Assembly (NCBI GenBank): GCA_947627465.1 | Contig: CANQWD010000025.1 | Location: 1-40,546, forward strand | DNA: 40,546 nt | Direction: 5' to 3' | Origin: an uncultured Clostridia bacterium | Lineage (GTDB): Bacteria > Bacillota > Clostridia > Oscillospirales > Ruminococcaceae | In this document: positions 1 to 7,792 of the stretch, in pieces | Layout: each line of letters begins with the position of its first letter | How positions within the stretch are numbered: the stretch's first letter is position 1 | Notes under the pieces: generated by a model | What the model saw: the letters and a program-made list of their open reading frames with translations, nothing else | Databases searched by the model: none | What the model was told of the DNA's origin: nothing | Position numbers and translations under genes: made by a program

Positions 1-161
1 CGGTTCTCAAAATTTTTAAAGAATAGCGCGTAAAATTTGAGAAAGCGAGAGACGTTTGCCGCAGTGAGCGAAGCGAATGCAGGCAAATGTCGCTGGGCTA
101 GCGAACGGAGCGCGAAGCGCGGAGAGAGCGGTTCTCAAATTTATTTAAATAAGGAGAAGAA
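1..161. repeat. Left-edge non-coding leader with short direct and inverted repeats
   Basis: No gene is supported here. The ten bases GGTTCTCAAA occur at 2-11 and again at 130-139, and the inverse TTTGAGAA lies at 36-43, so positions 5-43 can fold into a loose hairpin. Between the copies is a GC-rich run of GCGAACGGAGCGCGAAGCGC type. The stretch ends in the dnaJ ribosome binding site (AAGGAG, 151-156). An upstream gene, typically dnaK or grpE, may lie off the left edge, but nothing here shows it. Confidence 0.45.
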
Positions 162-1331
162 ATGGCAGACAAGAAAGACTATTACGAGGTGCTGGGAATT
201 CAAAAGGGAGCAACGGATGCGGAGATAAAGAAAGCGTATCGCAAACTGGCGAAGCAATACCATCCCGACCTGAACCCCGACGATCCTACGGCGGCGGAGA
301 AGTTCAAGGAGATAAACGAGGCAAATCAGGTGCTGAGCGATCCGGATAAACGCGCGAAGTACGACCAATTCGGTTTTGCGGGCGTAGACCCGAGCTACGG
401 CGGCGGTGGCGGCGCTTGGGCGGGCGGCTTTGACGGCGTGGATCTCGGAGATATTTTTGCGGATATTTTCGGCGGCGGATTCAGCGGCGGCTTTTCGGGA
501 GGATTTTCCGGAAGGGGCGCTTCGGCGAACGCCCCGCGGCGCGGCGCGGATATCGCCGTGGCGTTGGACATTTCGTTTATGGAAGCGTGCAGCGGCGTTT
601 CGCATGATATTACCGTAAACCGTGCGGAGGAGTGTCCCGACTGCAAGGGCAGCGGCGCGGAAATGGGAACAAGCGCGAAAACCTGTCCCGAATGTAACGG
701 TAAAGGTTACACGACTGTGCAGCAGCGCAGTATGTTCGGTATGATGCAGACGCAAAAGCCATGCTCGAAGTGCGGCGGCAAGGGCAAAATTATCGAGAAG
801 CCGTGCTCTAAGTGCCGCGGCAAAGGCTCGGTAAATATGAAAAAGACGGTTTCTGTTAAAATTCCCGCAGGAATTGATGACGGAATGACTTTGAATGTTC
901 GCGGACAGGGCAACGTGGGTACGAACGGCGGCGCGCGCGGCGACCTTAAGGTGCGTATTTCCGTGCGGCGCGACCCGGTGTTTACGCGCGACGATTACAA
1001 TATCCGCATAGATTTCCCCGTGACTTACGCACAAGCGGCTCTTGGCGCGGAAATAGAAGTTCCGACCATTGACGGTTCTGTTACTTACAGCGTTCCTGCG
1101 GGCACGCAGCCCGGCACGGTGTTCAGGCTTCGCGGAAAGGGCGTTCAGAAGCTCCAGCGTTCGGCGGGAGACCGCGGCGACCAGTTCGTTACGATAAATG
1201 TCGAGGTTCCCAAAAATCTCAATAAAAAGCAAAAGGACGCTCTCGAAGCCTTTGAAGCGACCTTGGATGAGAAAAACTACGAAAAGCGCAAGGGTTTTTT
1301 CGATAAGATCAAGGGAATGTTCAACAAATAA
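162..1331 (+). CDS. dnaJ: Chaperone protein DnaJ (Hsp40)
   Basis: Co-chaperone that delivers unfolded clients to DnaK and stimulates its ATPase in the cytoplasm. All four parts of a type I DnaJ are visible in 389 residues: a J domain with the HPD motif at 34-36, a Gly/Phe-rich linker at about 80-119 with [13 protein letters not shown] repeats, a zinc centre with four CxxCxGxG motifs beginning at C158, C175, C201 and C215, and the C-terminal substrate-binding beta domains to about 370. The length is normal for the family. The ATG at 162 follows AAGGAG by five bases, and an intrinsic terminator follows the stop within ten bases, so this is the last gene of its unit. No CIRCE element is visible in the 161 bases available upstream. 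Confidence 0.97.
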   Translation: MADKKDYYEVLGIQKGATDAEIKKAYRKLAKQYHPDLNPDDPTAAEKFKEINEANQVLSDPDKRAKYDQFGFAGVDPSYGGGGGAWAGGFDGVDLGDIFADIFGGGFSGGFSGGFSGRGASANAPRRGADIAVALDISFMEACSGVSHDITVNRAEECPDCKGSGAEMGTSAKTCPECNGKGYTTVQQRSMFGMMQTQKPCSKCGGKGKIIEKPCSKCRGKGSVNMKKTVSVKIPAGIDDGMTLNVRGQGNVGTNGGARGDLKVRISVRRDPVFTRDDYNIRIDFPVTYAQAALGAEIEVPTIDGSVTYSVPAGTQPGTVFRLRGKGVQKLQRSAGDRGDQFVTINVEVPKNLNKKQKDALEAFEATLDEKNYEKRKGFFDKIKGMFNK

Positions 1332-1337
1332 CATCAA

Positions 1338-1368
1338 GATCCCCCACGTTGGTGGGGGATCCGTTTTT
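1338..1368 (+). terminator. Intrinsic terminator of dnaJ
   Basis: GATCCCCCAC (1338-1347) pairs perfectly with GTGGGGGATC (1352-1361) around a four-base loop, and five Ts follow at 1364-1368. It lies seven bases after the dnaJ stop. It may also slow the convergent lipoprotein transcript that ends at 1392. Confidence 0.92.
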
Positions 1369-1391
1369 ATAATGTTCAAACAAGCCGTATT

Positions 1392-1997
1392 TTACACGTC
1401 GTATTTCTCAACGATCTCGCTGTAAATGCCCTCGTTGAAGTCCGCCTTGTCGTAAACGCCAAGGTAGGGTTCTGCCGCGAGCCTCATCGAGCTGTTGTTG
1501 GAAGCCGATTGTTTGGTGGGGAATCGTGAGTCGGAATCCGCCGAGTACCAATATGTGCCGTCTTTTTCCTGATAAAGGAAGAAGACCCATTCGTCACCTT
1601 TTTGCATAGGGGTTAAATCACTGATAGTTACCAGTTTCCCGTCGGAAATTCCATAGAATTGTCCTATTCTAAGATCATCACCGACATTTACATCGCCCAT
1701 AAGTACTTTTGTGACCTTTATTGTATTGTAGGATCTCGGAATGGTTAAGATCTCCTTTCCGAAAAATTCACTGTATTCAAAAGTAAGTTCTTGTTCGGTA
1801 TCCTCAGTAAATTCGCCTACCACCGCAATGTCGCTGCAATTCTCCAATTCCTTAAGGTTGTATGGTACCGATCTGTCCGCCTCGGTTTTTACCAATTCAA
1901 GTTCCGAAAACGCGTCTTCATCTTTAAATGTGTTGCCGCAAGCAGTCATAGTCAGACAAACTGCGCATAATGTAATGATTGAGATAATTTTTTTCAT
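1392..1997 (-). CDS. Secreted lipoprotein of unknown function
   Basis: Predicted surface lipoprotein of 201 residues. The N-terminus MKKIISIITLCAVCLTMTAC is a type II signal peptide with the lipidated Cys at 20. The remainder is hydrophilic, rich in acidic residues, and I recognise no family. I chose the ATG at 1997 because a GGGGGG ribosome binding site sits eight bases before it and the lipobox then falls at the usual place; an upstream in-frame start at 2012 would put five extra residues before the signal peptide. The reconstructed stop of the upstream protease reading frame is at 2002-2000, only two bases away, so the two genes form a tight, probably coupled operon. A role linked to the protease (partner or inhibitor) is inference from context only. 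Confidence 0.85.
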   Translation of the reverse strand: MKKIISIITLCAVCLTMTACGNTFKDEDAFSELELVKTEADRSVPYNLKELENCSDIAVVGEFTEDTEQELTFEYSEFFGKEILTIPRSYNTIKVTKVLMGDVNVGDDLRIGQFYGISDGKLVTISDLTPMQKGDEWVFFLYQEKDGTYWYSADSDSRFPTKQSASNNSSMRLAAEPYLGVYDKADFNEGIYSEIVEKYDV

Positions 1998-1999
1998 AT

Positions 2000-2654
2000 T
2001 TATACCCCCCATTTTGCTTTTAGACAGGAACGGTCGTGATCTGTTATGTATGATGAAGTAGCACCACTTTGTGTGCCGGGAAAGCCCTGATTCATTATGG
2101 CAATCGGTATTCCGTTTGCCTTAGTATGCCCCGAATAATTACTGTTTCAATGGGATGAGAAAGCTTTAGTGCGTGACCGATTTCATGTAAAAATGTTTTC
2201 TTTGCGGCAAGCGTCGGATTACTTGCTGCGCTGAATGCACTTGAAGCGGTATTCATGGTTATTCGTACATAAGCCCAATTGTCATCGTATCCGATTCGGT
2301 TACCTTTTGAATCGTATGGCAACGTTAAGCCGAGATAATTACCTAAAGAGCTATCCCCATAAACATGCATTTCATCAGCCATGCTCGGCACACCGGGACC
2401 CTCTATGTAGATCATACTCACTTTGACATTACTGCTGATATTATTCCAATTGTATCCATAACTATACACGTTCTTCCAATTCAGCAAACTCGTTTGCGCA
2501 CTTTGGTTGATTCTCAACAAAATGTTGGCTTTGTTCGTGCCTATGTATTTTCCTCCCCAAATGTCACCTGTGTGCGCCGAAGCCGTGCTTGTAAGTGCGA
2601 CCGAAGCGGCAAGTACCCCGGCAAGTGCCGAAACCATTTGTTTTTTAGCTTCAT
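2000..2654 (-). pseudogene. Putative secreted metzincin-like zinc metalloprotease, two apparent one-base frameshifts
   Basis: Exported zinc protease of about 218 residues if read through two frame changes. The central open frame has a signal peptide core (VSALAGVLAASVAL) ending in TASA and the extended zinc motif HEIGHALKLSH. In that frame the protein runs out into an unlikely tail soon after the zinc motif. Shifting by one base at the A-run at 2145-2147 opens a 47-residue tail that includes AIMNQG, a plausible metzincin Met-turn, and stops at 2002-2000. At the other end the best start is the ATG at 2654, eight bases after GGGAGG; it is out of frame unless the six-A run at 2641-2646 had seven As, which would give MKLKKQ and a normal signal peptide. 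Both defects look like loss of one A, so sequencing error, a decayed gene and phase variation all remain possible. Confidence 0.7.
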
Positions 2655-2674
2655 TTTTATTACCTCCCAAATTC

Positions 2675-2715
2675 ATAATGTATTCAGAGGAAAATATTTC
2701 CTCTGAATACATTAT
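2675..2715 (-). promoter_or_regulatory. 41-base palindrome overlapping the -10 and start region of the protease operon
   Basis: Two perfect 19-base arms (2675-2693 and 2697-2715) flank the three bases ATA. The right arm shares all but one base of the -10 box TATAAT of the minus-strand promoter, and the palindrome covers the expected transcription start. Such a layout suits a repressor operator or a stable 5' hairpin in the mRNA. The binding factor is unknown. Confidence 0.75.
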
Positions 2716-2739
2716 AGCACAAAGAAGAATAAATGTCAA
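2711..2739 (-). promoter_or_regulatory. Sigma-A promoter of the protease-lipoprotein operon
   Basis: On the minus strand TTGACA (2739-2734) and TATAAT (2716-2711) are both perfect consensus boxes separated by 17 bases. Without control this should be a strong promoter, which fits the palindromic operator placed on top of it. Confidence 0.85.
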
Positions 2740-2778
2740 TAAATTTCATAAATTTTTTTAAGGAAATTTTTAGAGAGG

Positions 2779-3789
2779 TCAAACTATTATCATACAGTCT
2801 CCGAATGAGAAGAACCTGTAACGCTCCTTGATGGCAATCTCATACGCAGAGAGCGTTTTCTCGCGCCCCAAAAACGCGCTTACGAGCATTATAAGCGTGC
2901 TTTCGGGAAGATGAAAATTCGTGATGAGCCCGTCTATGCACTTAAATTCATAGCCCGGGTAGATAAAGATAGAGGTGTCGTCGATGGCTTTTCCCGTCTG
3001 CGCGGCGCTCTCAAGAGTTCGGCAAGAGGTGGTTCCAACGGCGATAACGCGCCCGCCGCGCTCTTTGCACAAGCGTATTTTTTCGGCGGTCTCGGGCGGT
3101 ATGGAGTAGTGCTCCGTGTGCATTTTGTGGTCGAGAATGTCGTCCTCTTTTACGGGACGGAACGTTCCCAGTCCGACGTGCAGCGTCACAAACGCCGTGT
3201 CAACGCCCATTTCGCGGCACTTCGCGAACTCTTTTTCGGTAAAGTGCAATCCCGCCGTGGGAGCCGCCGCCGAACCGGTCTCGTGACAGTAAATCGTGTT
3301 GTAGCGGTCGTTGTTTTGGAGCTTTTCGGTAATGTACGGCGGCAGGGGCATTTGACCTATTCTGTCGAGAATGTCGAAAAAATCTCCCTCAAACGAGAAC
3401 CTAACCAGCCTGTTGCCGCCCTCGAGAGTTTCGAGAACCTCAGCCGATAACCCCTCGGGAAAATCCACGATAACGCCCGGCTTTAAACGTCTGCCCGGCT
3501 TTACCATAGTTTCCCATTCGGTGAGAGACCGCCGCTTTAAAAGCAAAAACTCGCACGACACGCCCGTTTCGCGTTTTAATCCGAAAATTCGCGCGGGGAA
3601 CACACGGCTGTCGTTCATTACAAGCAAGTCGCCTTTTTGGAGGTAATCGCATATATTGTAGAAGCGGTCGTGTACTATCTCGCCGCTTTGTCTGTCTATT
3701 TTCATAAGCCGTGAGCTGTCGCGCGGTTCGGCGGGAGTCTGCGCGATAAGTTCCTCGGGTAAATCGTAATAAAAATCGCTTTTTAGCAT
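2779..3789 (-). CDS. queA: S-adenosylmethionine:tRNA ribosyltransferase-isomerase QueA
   Basis: Transfers and isomerises the ribosyl part of S-adenosylmethionine onto preQ1 in tRNA to make epoxyqueuosine at the wobble base. The 336-residue protein has the full family sequence, including the N-terminal [20 protein letters not shown] segment, the KPGRRLKPG block, the [12 protein letters not shown] block and the C-terminal [17 protein letters not shown] motif. The length is normal. The start at 3789 is preceded by AAAGGA. No tgt or other queuosine gene is adjacent, so queA stands alone here between the protease operon and a non-coding repeat region. Confidence 0.96.
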   Translation of the reverse strand: MLKSDFYYDLPEELIAQTPAEPRDSSRLMKIDRQSGEIVHDRFYNICDYLQKGDLLVMNDSRVFPARIFGLKRETGVSCEFLLLKRRSLTEWETMVKPGRRLKPGVIVDFPEGLSAEVLETLEGGNRLVRFSFEGDFFDILDRIGQMPLPPYITEKLQNNDRYNTIYCHETGSAAAPTAGLHFTEKEFAKCREMGVDTAFVTLHVGLGTFRPVKEDDILDHKMHTEHYSIPPETAEKIRLCKERGGRVIAVGTTSCRTLESAAQTGKAIDDTSIFIYPGYEFKCIDGLITNFHLPESTLIMLVSAFLGREKTLSAYEIAIKERYRFFSFGDCMIIV

Positions 3790-3818
3790 AATGCATCCTT
3801 TCTTTTTATATTGCCTTT

Positions 3819-3853
3819 ATTATACCATAAATTCGGAGAATTTATGGTATAAT
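3819..3853. repeat. Perfect palindrome with GGTATAAT ends
   Basis: Sixteen-base arms (3819-3834 and 3838-3853) match perfectly around GGA. Each end reads GGTATAAT outward, so a -10-like box sits at both sides. It lies 30 bases upstream of queA. A second, related hairpin at 3907-3935 shares the bases GCCTTTATTATACC with this one. Confidence 0.7.
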
Positions 3854-4080
3854 TGTCCATTACCGCGCGGAGCGAACGAAGTGAGCGTATGCGCGTGGAC
3901 ATAAAAGTATAATAAAGGCTCTGCCTTTATTATACCACAAGAAGTCTTCGTCCCGCTCCCAATGGTATAACTCTTTAGAACTTTAGCGTTTTCGCTGTAA
4001 GTTTGCTGCATTGTCTTTAATTATACCATATTTGGAAAATTATTTCAACCCTATGTGCAGAATATCTAAAAATAAATCGT
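3854..4080. repeat. Non-coding region with a second palindrome and repeated TTATACCA motifs
   Basis: No gene is supported. GTATAATAAAGGC (3907-3919) pairs with GCCTTTATTATAC (3923-3935) around TCT. The words TTATACCA or TGGTATAA recur near 3820, 3844, 3929, 3962 and 4022. A GC-rich GCGGAGCGAACGAAGTGAGCG stretch lies at about 3867-3887 and is bracketed by GTCCA and TGGAC. The block resembles a nested repetitive element rather than a gene; only weak overlapping reading frames occur. Confidence 0.5.
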
Positions 4081-4109
4081 AAGTTAATATAAATTTTCAC
4101 AAATATATA

Positions 4110-4138
4110 TTGACAAAAGCCGAAATATGTGATAAAAT
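4110..4138 (+). promoter_or_regulatory. Sigma-A promoter of the lysine biosynthesis operon
   Basis: TTGACA (4110-4115) and TAAAAT (4133-4138) are separated by 17 bases. Transcription should start near 4145, exactly at the 5' edge of the lysine aptamer. Confidence 0.85.
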
Positions 4139-4143
4139 ATAAA

Positions 4144-4330
4144 GGAATTGATAGAGGTGCGTGATTGATAAGTAGCGGTGCGGTCGGAAACGGCGCAAAA
4201 AAGCGGCGTCAAAGGCAGGTGTTTTCGGAAACGGCATTGCGAAAGGCAATTTCGCCGAGGAGCGTACATTCCGTAAGTGTGCGTTATCCGGTCGTGCGTG
4301 AAATACGCGTATGACTGTCATCGACTTGAT
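4144..4330 (+). ncRNA. Lysine riboswitch (L box) aptamer
   Basis: The leader holds the conserved blocks of the lysine aptamer in order: GATAGAGGTGCG near 4150, ATAAGTAG near 4168, a GGAAAC-type hairpin loop, GCGAAAGGCAATTTCGCCGAGG (4239-4260, shown split by its internal stem), and the closing ATGACTGTCA at 4311-4320. It lies directly downstream of a consensus promoter and upstream of asd, a classic L-box position. Lysine binding is expected to favour the terminator at 4384-4408 and shut off asd, dapA and dapB. Confidence 0.93.
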
Positions 4331-4383
4331 TGATGGAGCGCTATCGTGGTTTTTGACAAACTTAATGCTCTATACAAATTACG

Positions 4384-4408
4384 CCGATGAAACAACTCAT
4401 CGGTTTTT
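4384..4408 (+). terminator. Riboswitch expression-platform terminator
   Basis: CCGATGA (4384-4390) pairs with TCATCGG (4397-4403) and is followed by five Ts. It lies between the lysine aptamer and the asd ribosome binding site, so it is the likely lysine-controlled stop. Confidence 0.88.
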
Positions 4409-4438
4409 ATTTTATGTATCAGGAAAGAGGAAAGTAAC

Positions 4439-5521
4439 ATGAAACAATCATTCAATGTCGGAATAATAGGAGCTACGGGTATGGTGGGACAGCGTTTCGC
4501 GACGCTTCTCGAAAACCATCCGTGGTTTCACGTAACGGTTTTGGCGGCGTCCGCGAGAAGCGCGGGCAAGACGTACAAAGAGGCTGTCGGAAATAAATGG
4601 CTTATGGACACTCCGATGCCGAAATCTATGGAAGATATCGTAATCATGGACGCGACTGCGGACGTTGACAAGATAGCATCGAGCGTCGATTTCGTGTTCT
4701 GCGCCGTAAATATGAAAAAGGACGAGATAAAGGCGTTGGAGGAAACTTACGCGAAGCACGAGTGCCCCGTAATGTCGAATAACTCCGCGAACCGCTTTAC
4801 GCCCGACGTGCCGATGATAATCCCCGAGGTAAATCCCGACCACGCGGAAATTATCGAAGCGCAGAGAAAGCGTCTCGGCACAAAGCGCGGCTTTATCTCC
4901 GTAAAGAGCAACTGCTCCATTCAGAGCTACGTTCCCGCGCTGTCGCCGCTTAGAAAGTTCGGCATCACGGAAGTTCTCGCCTGCACTTATCAAGCGATAA
5001 GCGGCGCGGGCAAGAATTTCGAGACTTGGCCCGAAATGGTAGACAATCTTATTCCGTATATCGGCGGCGAGGAAGAAAAGTCCGAACAGGAGCCGCTGAA
5101 AGTTTGGGGCAGCATTCAGGGAAACGAAATAGTAAAGTGCGAAAAGCCCGCGATAACCACGCAGTGTTTGCGAGTTCCCGTATCAAACGGACATTTCGCG
5201 GCGGCTTTCGTAAGATTTGAAAACAAGCCCACGATCGAGGAGATAAAGAAGATCTGGGCGGAATATAAGGGCGTGCCGCAGGAGTTAAATCTTCCGAGCG
5301 CTCCGAAACAGTTCCTTAATTACTTCGAGGAGCCGGATATGCCGCAGGCTAAGCTTCACCGCAATCTTGAGGGCGGTATGGCAATCTCTATCGGACGTCT
5401 GCGCCCCGATACGCAGTACGATTACAAGTTCGTATGCCTGTCGCATAACACTTTACGCGGAGCGGCTGGCGGCGCTGTGGAAATGGCGGAGCTGCTTGCG
5501 TCTAAGGGCTACCTTGATTGA
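4439..5521 (+). CDS. asd: Aspartate-semialdehyde dehydrogenase
   Basis: Reduces aspartyl phosphate to aspartate semialdehyde with NADPH, the branch point to lysine, diaminopimelate, threonine and methionine. The 360-residue protein starts with a Rossmann fold motif GATGMVG (11-17). The catalytic Cys is C159 in KSNCSIQ, and the RVPVSNGH motif gives R245 and the acid-base His H252. The length and the SNCSIQ surroundings match the archaeal/fungal-type branch of the family rather than the E. coli type. The ATG at 4439 follows a GGAAAGAGG binding site. First gene of the lysine-riboswitch operon, with dapA 24 bases downstream. Confidence 0.96.
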   Translation: MKQSFNVGIIGATGMVGQRFATLLENHPWFHVTVLAASARSAGKTYKEAVGNKWLMDTPMPKSMEDIVIMDATADVDKIASSVDFVFCAVNMKKDEIKALEETYAKHECPVMSNNSANRFTPDVPMIIPEVNPDHAEIIEAQRKRLGTKRGFISVKSNCSIQSYVPALSPLRKFGITEVLACTYQAISGAGKNFETWPEMVDNLIPYIGGEEEKSEQEPLKVWGSIQGNEIVKCEKPAITTQCLRVPVSNGHFAAAFVRFENKPTIEEIKKIWAEYKGVPQELNLPSAPKQFLNYFEEPDMPQAKLHRNLEGGMAISIGRLRPDTQYDYKFVCLSHNTLRGAAGGAVEMAELLASKGYLD

Positions 5522-5545
5522 TAGCTTTTGAAGAAAGGACTTTTT

Positions 5546-6442
5546 ATGAGTACTAAAACTATTTTCACGGGCTGCGCCACCGCGATAGCAACGCCTATGA
5601 ACGCGGACGGCTCAATAAACTACGAGGAATTTGGAAGGCTTATCGACTATCAGATCGACGAGGGTATCGACGGCTTGGTTATCTGCGGAACAACGGGCGA
5701 GAGCGCGACTATGACCGACGAGGAGCACCGCGAGGTCATTCGTTACGGAATAGAGCGCGTAAATCACCGCGTTCCCGTAATTGCGGGCGCGGGAAGCAAC
5801 GACACCGCGTATGCGGTCGAGCTTTCAAAAGAAGCGGAGAAAATGGGCGCTGACGCGCTTTTGCAGGTAACCCCGTATTACAATAAAGCGTCGCAGCGCG
5901 GTCTGGTAAAGCATTTCACGACCATCGCGGACGCGGTAAACATTCCGATAGTGCTTTATAACGTGCCGTCGCGCACGGGTTGTAATATCGGCGTGGACGC
6001 TTACATAGAAATGTCTAAGCACCCGAATATCACTGCCGTAAAAGAAGCGAGCGGCAATGTCAGCACGATCTTGGCGCTTTCGGCTTACACGGATTTCGAT
6101 ATTTATTCGGGCAACGACGACGAAGCGCTCGCGTGCGTAGCGCTCGGCGGCAAGGGTTTGATCTCCGTTACCGCGAATATTGCTCCGCGCGAAAAGCACG
6201 AGGAAATGAAGCTCTATCTTGACGGCAAGCGCGACGAGGCTCTTGAGATGGCAAAAAAGCTCTACGCGCTTGACAAGGCGATGTTTGCGGACGTAAACCC
6301 CATTCCCGTAAAGTACGCGCTCAACGTTATGGGCTTTAAGGCGGGAGAATGCCGTTTGCCGCTCTGTGAGCCGTCCGACGAGGTAAAGGCAAAGATAAAG
6401 GCGGCTATGGAACCGCTCGGATTGGTTAATAAAGTAAAGTGA
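5546..6442 (+). CDS. dapA: 4-hydroxy-tetrahydrodipicolinate synthase
   Basis: Condenses pyruvate with aspartate semialdehyde, the first committed step to diaminopimelate and lysine. This is a 298-residue TIM-barrel aldolase with the GTTGES motif at 48-53, the catalytic Tyr in LYNVPSRTG (Y138) with R143, and the Schiff-base Lys in AVKEASG (K166). I chose the ATG at 5546 because AAAGGA lies just upstream; an in-frame TTG at 5528 would begin ahead of that binding site and add six residues. It is cotranscribed with asd and dapB. Confidence 0.96.
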   Translation: MSTKTIFTGCATAIATPMNADGSINYEEFGRLIDYQIDEGIDGLVICGTTGESATMTDEEHREVIRYGIERVNHRVPVIAGAGSNDTAYAVELSKEAEKMGADALLQVTPYYNKASQRGLVKHFTTIADAVNIPIVLYNVPSRTGCNIGVDAYIEMSKHPNITAVKEASGNVSTILALSAYTDFDIYSGNDDEALACVALGGKGLISVTANIAPREKHEEMKLYLDGKRDEALEMAKKLYALDKAMFADVNPIPVKYALNVMGFKAGECRLPLCEPSDEVKAKIKAAMEPLGLVNKVK

Positions 6443-6448
6443 TTTTAC

Positions 6449-6472
6449 AGGGCAACGTTTCGGCGCTGCCCT
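6449..6472 (+). other. Small hairpin between dapA and dapB
   Basis: AGGGCA and TGCCCT pair around a twelve-base loop right after the dapA stop. There is no T-run, so it is more likely an mRNA processing or stability element than a terminator. Confidence 0.35.
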
Positions 6473-6500
6473 AATTTGGAAGTTTGAAAGGAATACAAAC

Positions 6501-7256
6501 ATGGTAAAAATAGCCATAACGGGCGCGTGCGGACACATGGGGCGCGTTATCGCGGGGATCATCGGCGAACGCTCCGACTGTACCGTTTGCGCGGGAATTG
6601 ATAAAGCGGGGGAGAAGTACGGAGATTTTCCGCTTGTAAACAGCGTGTTTGACATTTCGGAAAAGCCCGATGTTATCATTGATTTTTCGCACCCCTCGGC
6701 ACTGCCCGATTTGCTGAATTACTGCAAAATGAACGCCGTGCCGCTGGTTATCGGCACAACGGGCTATTCCGATGAGGAAAAGGCGCAGATAACGGCGGCG
6801 AGTTCATCAATACCCGTGTTCTTTACGTTTAATATGTCGCTTGGAATAAATCTGCTTGCGGAACTCGCGAAAAAGGCGGCTCAGGTGTTGGGCGACCAGT
6901 TTGACGTTGAGATAGTCGAGAAGCACCACAACCGCAAAAAGGACGCTCCCTCGGGAACGGCGATAATGCTTGCCGAAGCGATAAATGAGGAACTGGGCAA
7001 TTCCAAGCATTATATTTACGACCGCCATGCCGTCCGCCGTCCTCGCGACAAGAACGAGATCGGAATGAGCAGTATTCGCGGCGGCACGATAGTCGGCGAA
7101 CACGACATTATTTTCGCGGGTCACGATGAGGTGATCACGCTGTCGCACTCGGCGCAGTCGAGAGAGGTTTTCGCGGTCGGCGCTGTGAACGCGGCGGTAT
7201 TCTTAAGCGGCAAGCCTGCGGGGTTGTACGCTATGGGCGACCTGATTAACAGTTGA
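6501..7256 (+). CDS. dapB: 4-hydroxy-tetrahydrodipicolinate reductase
   Basis: NAD(P)H-dependent reductase of the second step of the diaminopimelate pathway. The 251 residues begin with the nucleotide-binding motif GACGHMGR (8-15). The signature EKHHNRKKDAPSGTA holds the catalytic His pair (142-143) and Lys, and GTT sits at 85-87. The ribosome binding site is GAAAGGA. The last residues and the stop (AAC AGT TGA) lie inside a short repeat element that recurs in this window. Third gene of the lysine-riboswitch operon. Confidence 0.96.
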   Translation: MVKIAITGACGHMGRVIAGIIGERSDCTVCAGIDKAGEKYGDFPLVNSVFDISEKPDVIIDFSHPSALPDLLNYCKMNAVPLVIGTTGYSDEEKAQITAASSSIPVFFTFNMSLGINLLAELAKKAAQVLGDQFDVEIVEKHHNRKKDAPSGTAIMLAEAINEELGNSKHYIYDRHAVRRPRDKNEIGMSSIRGGTIVGEHDIIFAGHDEVITLSHSAQSREVFAVGAVNAAVFLSGKPAGLYAMGDLINS

Positions 7257-7328
7257 CAATTGACAGTTAGATGCATTGATACAACGAAGCGAACTCGACA
7301 TTAACTTTCAACTGTAAACTGTACAATG
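7248..7328. repeat. Short inverted-repeat element, copy 1
   Basis: The left end reads CAGTTGACAATTGACAGTTA and the right end CAACTGTAAACTGTACAATG, an imperfect inverted pair enclosing about 40 bases. A related, larger copy lies at 31850-31985 and a half copy at 8749-8778. The dapB stop codon is part of the left end. Confidence 0.6.
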
Positions 7329-7345
7329 ACGATGTGGAGGATATT

Positions 7346-7792
7346 ATGAAAATCGAAGTAACCGAAAATGTCAGCGCGGTATCGTTCAACAACGTGCCGC
7401 TTAACAAGACCGTAATGGAAGATACGCTTAAAATCGTTGCGAAAGCGGGTGTGAACGTCGATATGATATCAATGACAGCGCCCACGCAGGAGATTTTCAG
7501 CTTCGGATTTACGGTAAACGACGACGATATGACAAAGCTTTTGGGCGCAGTCAAGGAGCTTAAAGGGCAGTGCGGCGTAACTCCTATGATAAACGGCTCC
7601 AATCGCAAGATCGTTATTAAAACGGGCGAAATGACGGAGACAGTCGGCTTTGCGGCGCGCGTTTTTGAAATACTTAACCGCCTTGAAGCGATGATCTTGA
7701 TGATAACAACGGGCGTAGACGAAATTTCAATGCTTATCCGAGACGCGGACGCGGACGTTGTCGTATCGGCGTTTGAAAAGGAGTTCGGCTGA
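7346..7792 (+). CDS. Free-standing ACT-domain protein resembling the aspartokinase regulatory region
   Basis: A 148-residue protein with two ACT-like halves and no kinase domain. The second half (about 85-148, with GFAARVFEILNRLEA, ILMITTG and EISMLI) closely resembles the C-terminal regulatory part of lysine-sensitive aspartokinase. Bacillus LysC makes a separate regulatory beta subunit from an internal start, so a role as a detached amino-acid-sensing subunit is a fair inference, as is a general ACT sensor. The ATG at 7346 follows GGAGG by five bases; the in-frame GTG at 7334 would overlap that site. It follows dapB after a repeat, and its stop overlaps the next start in TGATG, so it is coupled to the channel gene. 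Confidence 0.82.
   Translation: MKIEVTENVSAVSFNNVPLNKTVMEDTLKIVAKAGVNVDMISMTAPTQEIFSFGFTVNDDDMTKLLGAVKELKGQCGVTPMINGSNRKIVIKTGEMTETVGFAARVFEILNRLEAMILMITTGVDEISMLIRDADADVVVSAFEKEFG

Noticed and set aside
141-1379. Long minus-strand reading frame (412 codons) over dnaJ
   Set aside because: It is the mirror of a complete dnaJ with all its motifs. The product is Arg/Ala/His-rich with no domain and no ribosome binding site.
3820-4321. Short reading frames in the queA-asd gap
   Set aside because: They overlap palindromes and the lysine riboswitch, with no binding sites; the RNA and repeat structures explain the sequence.
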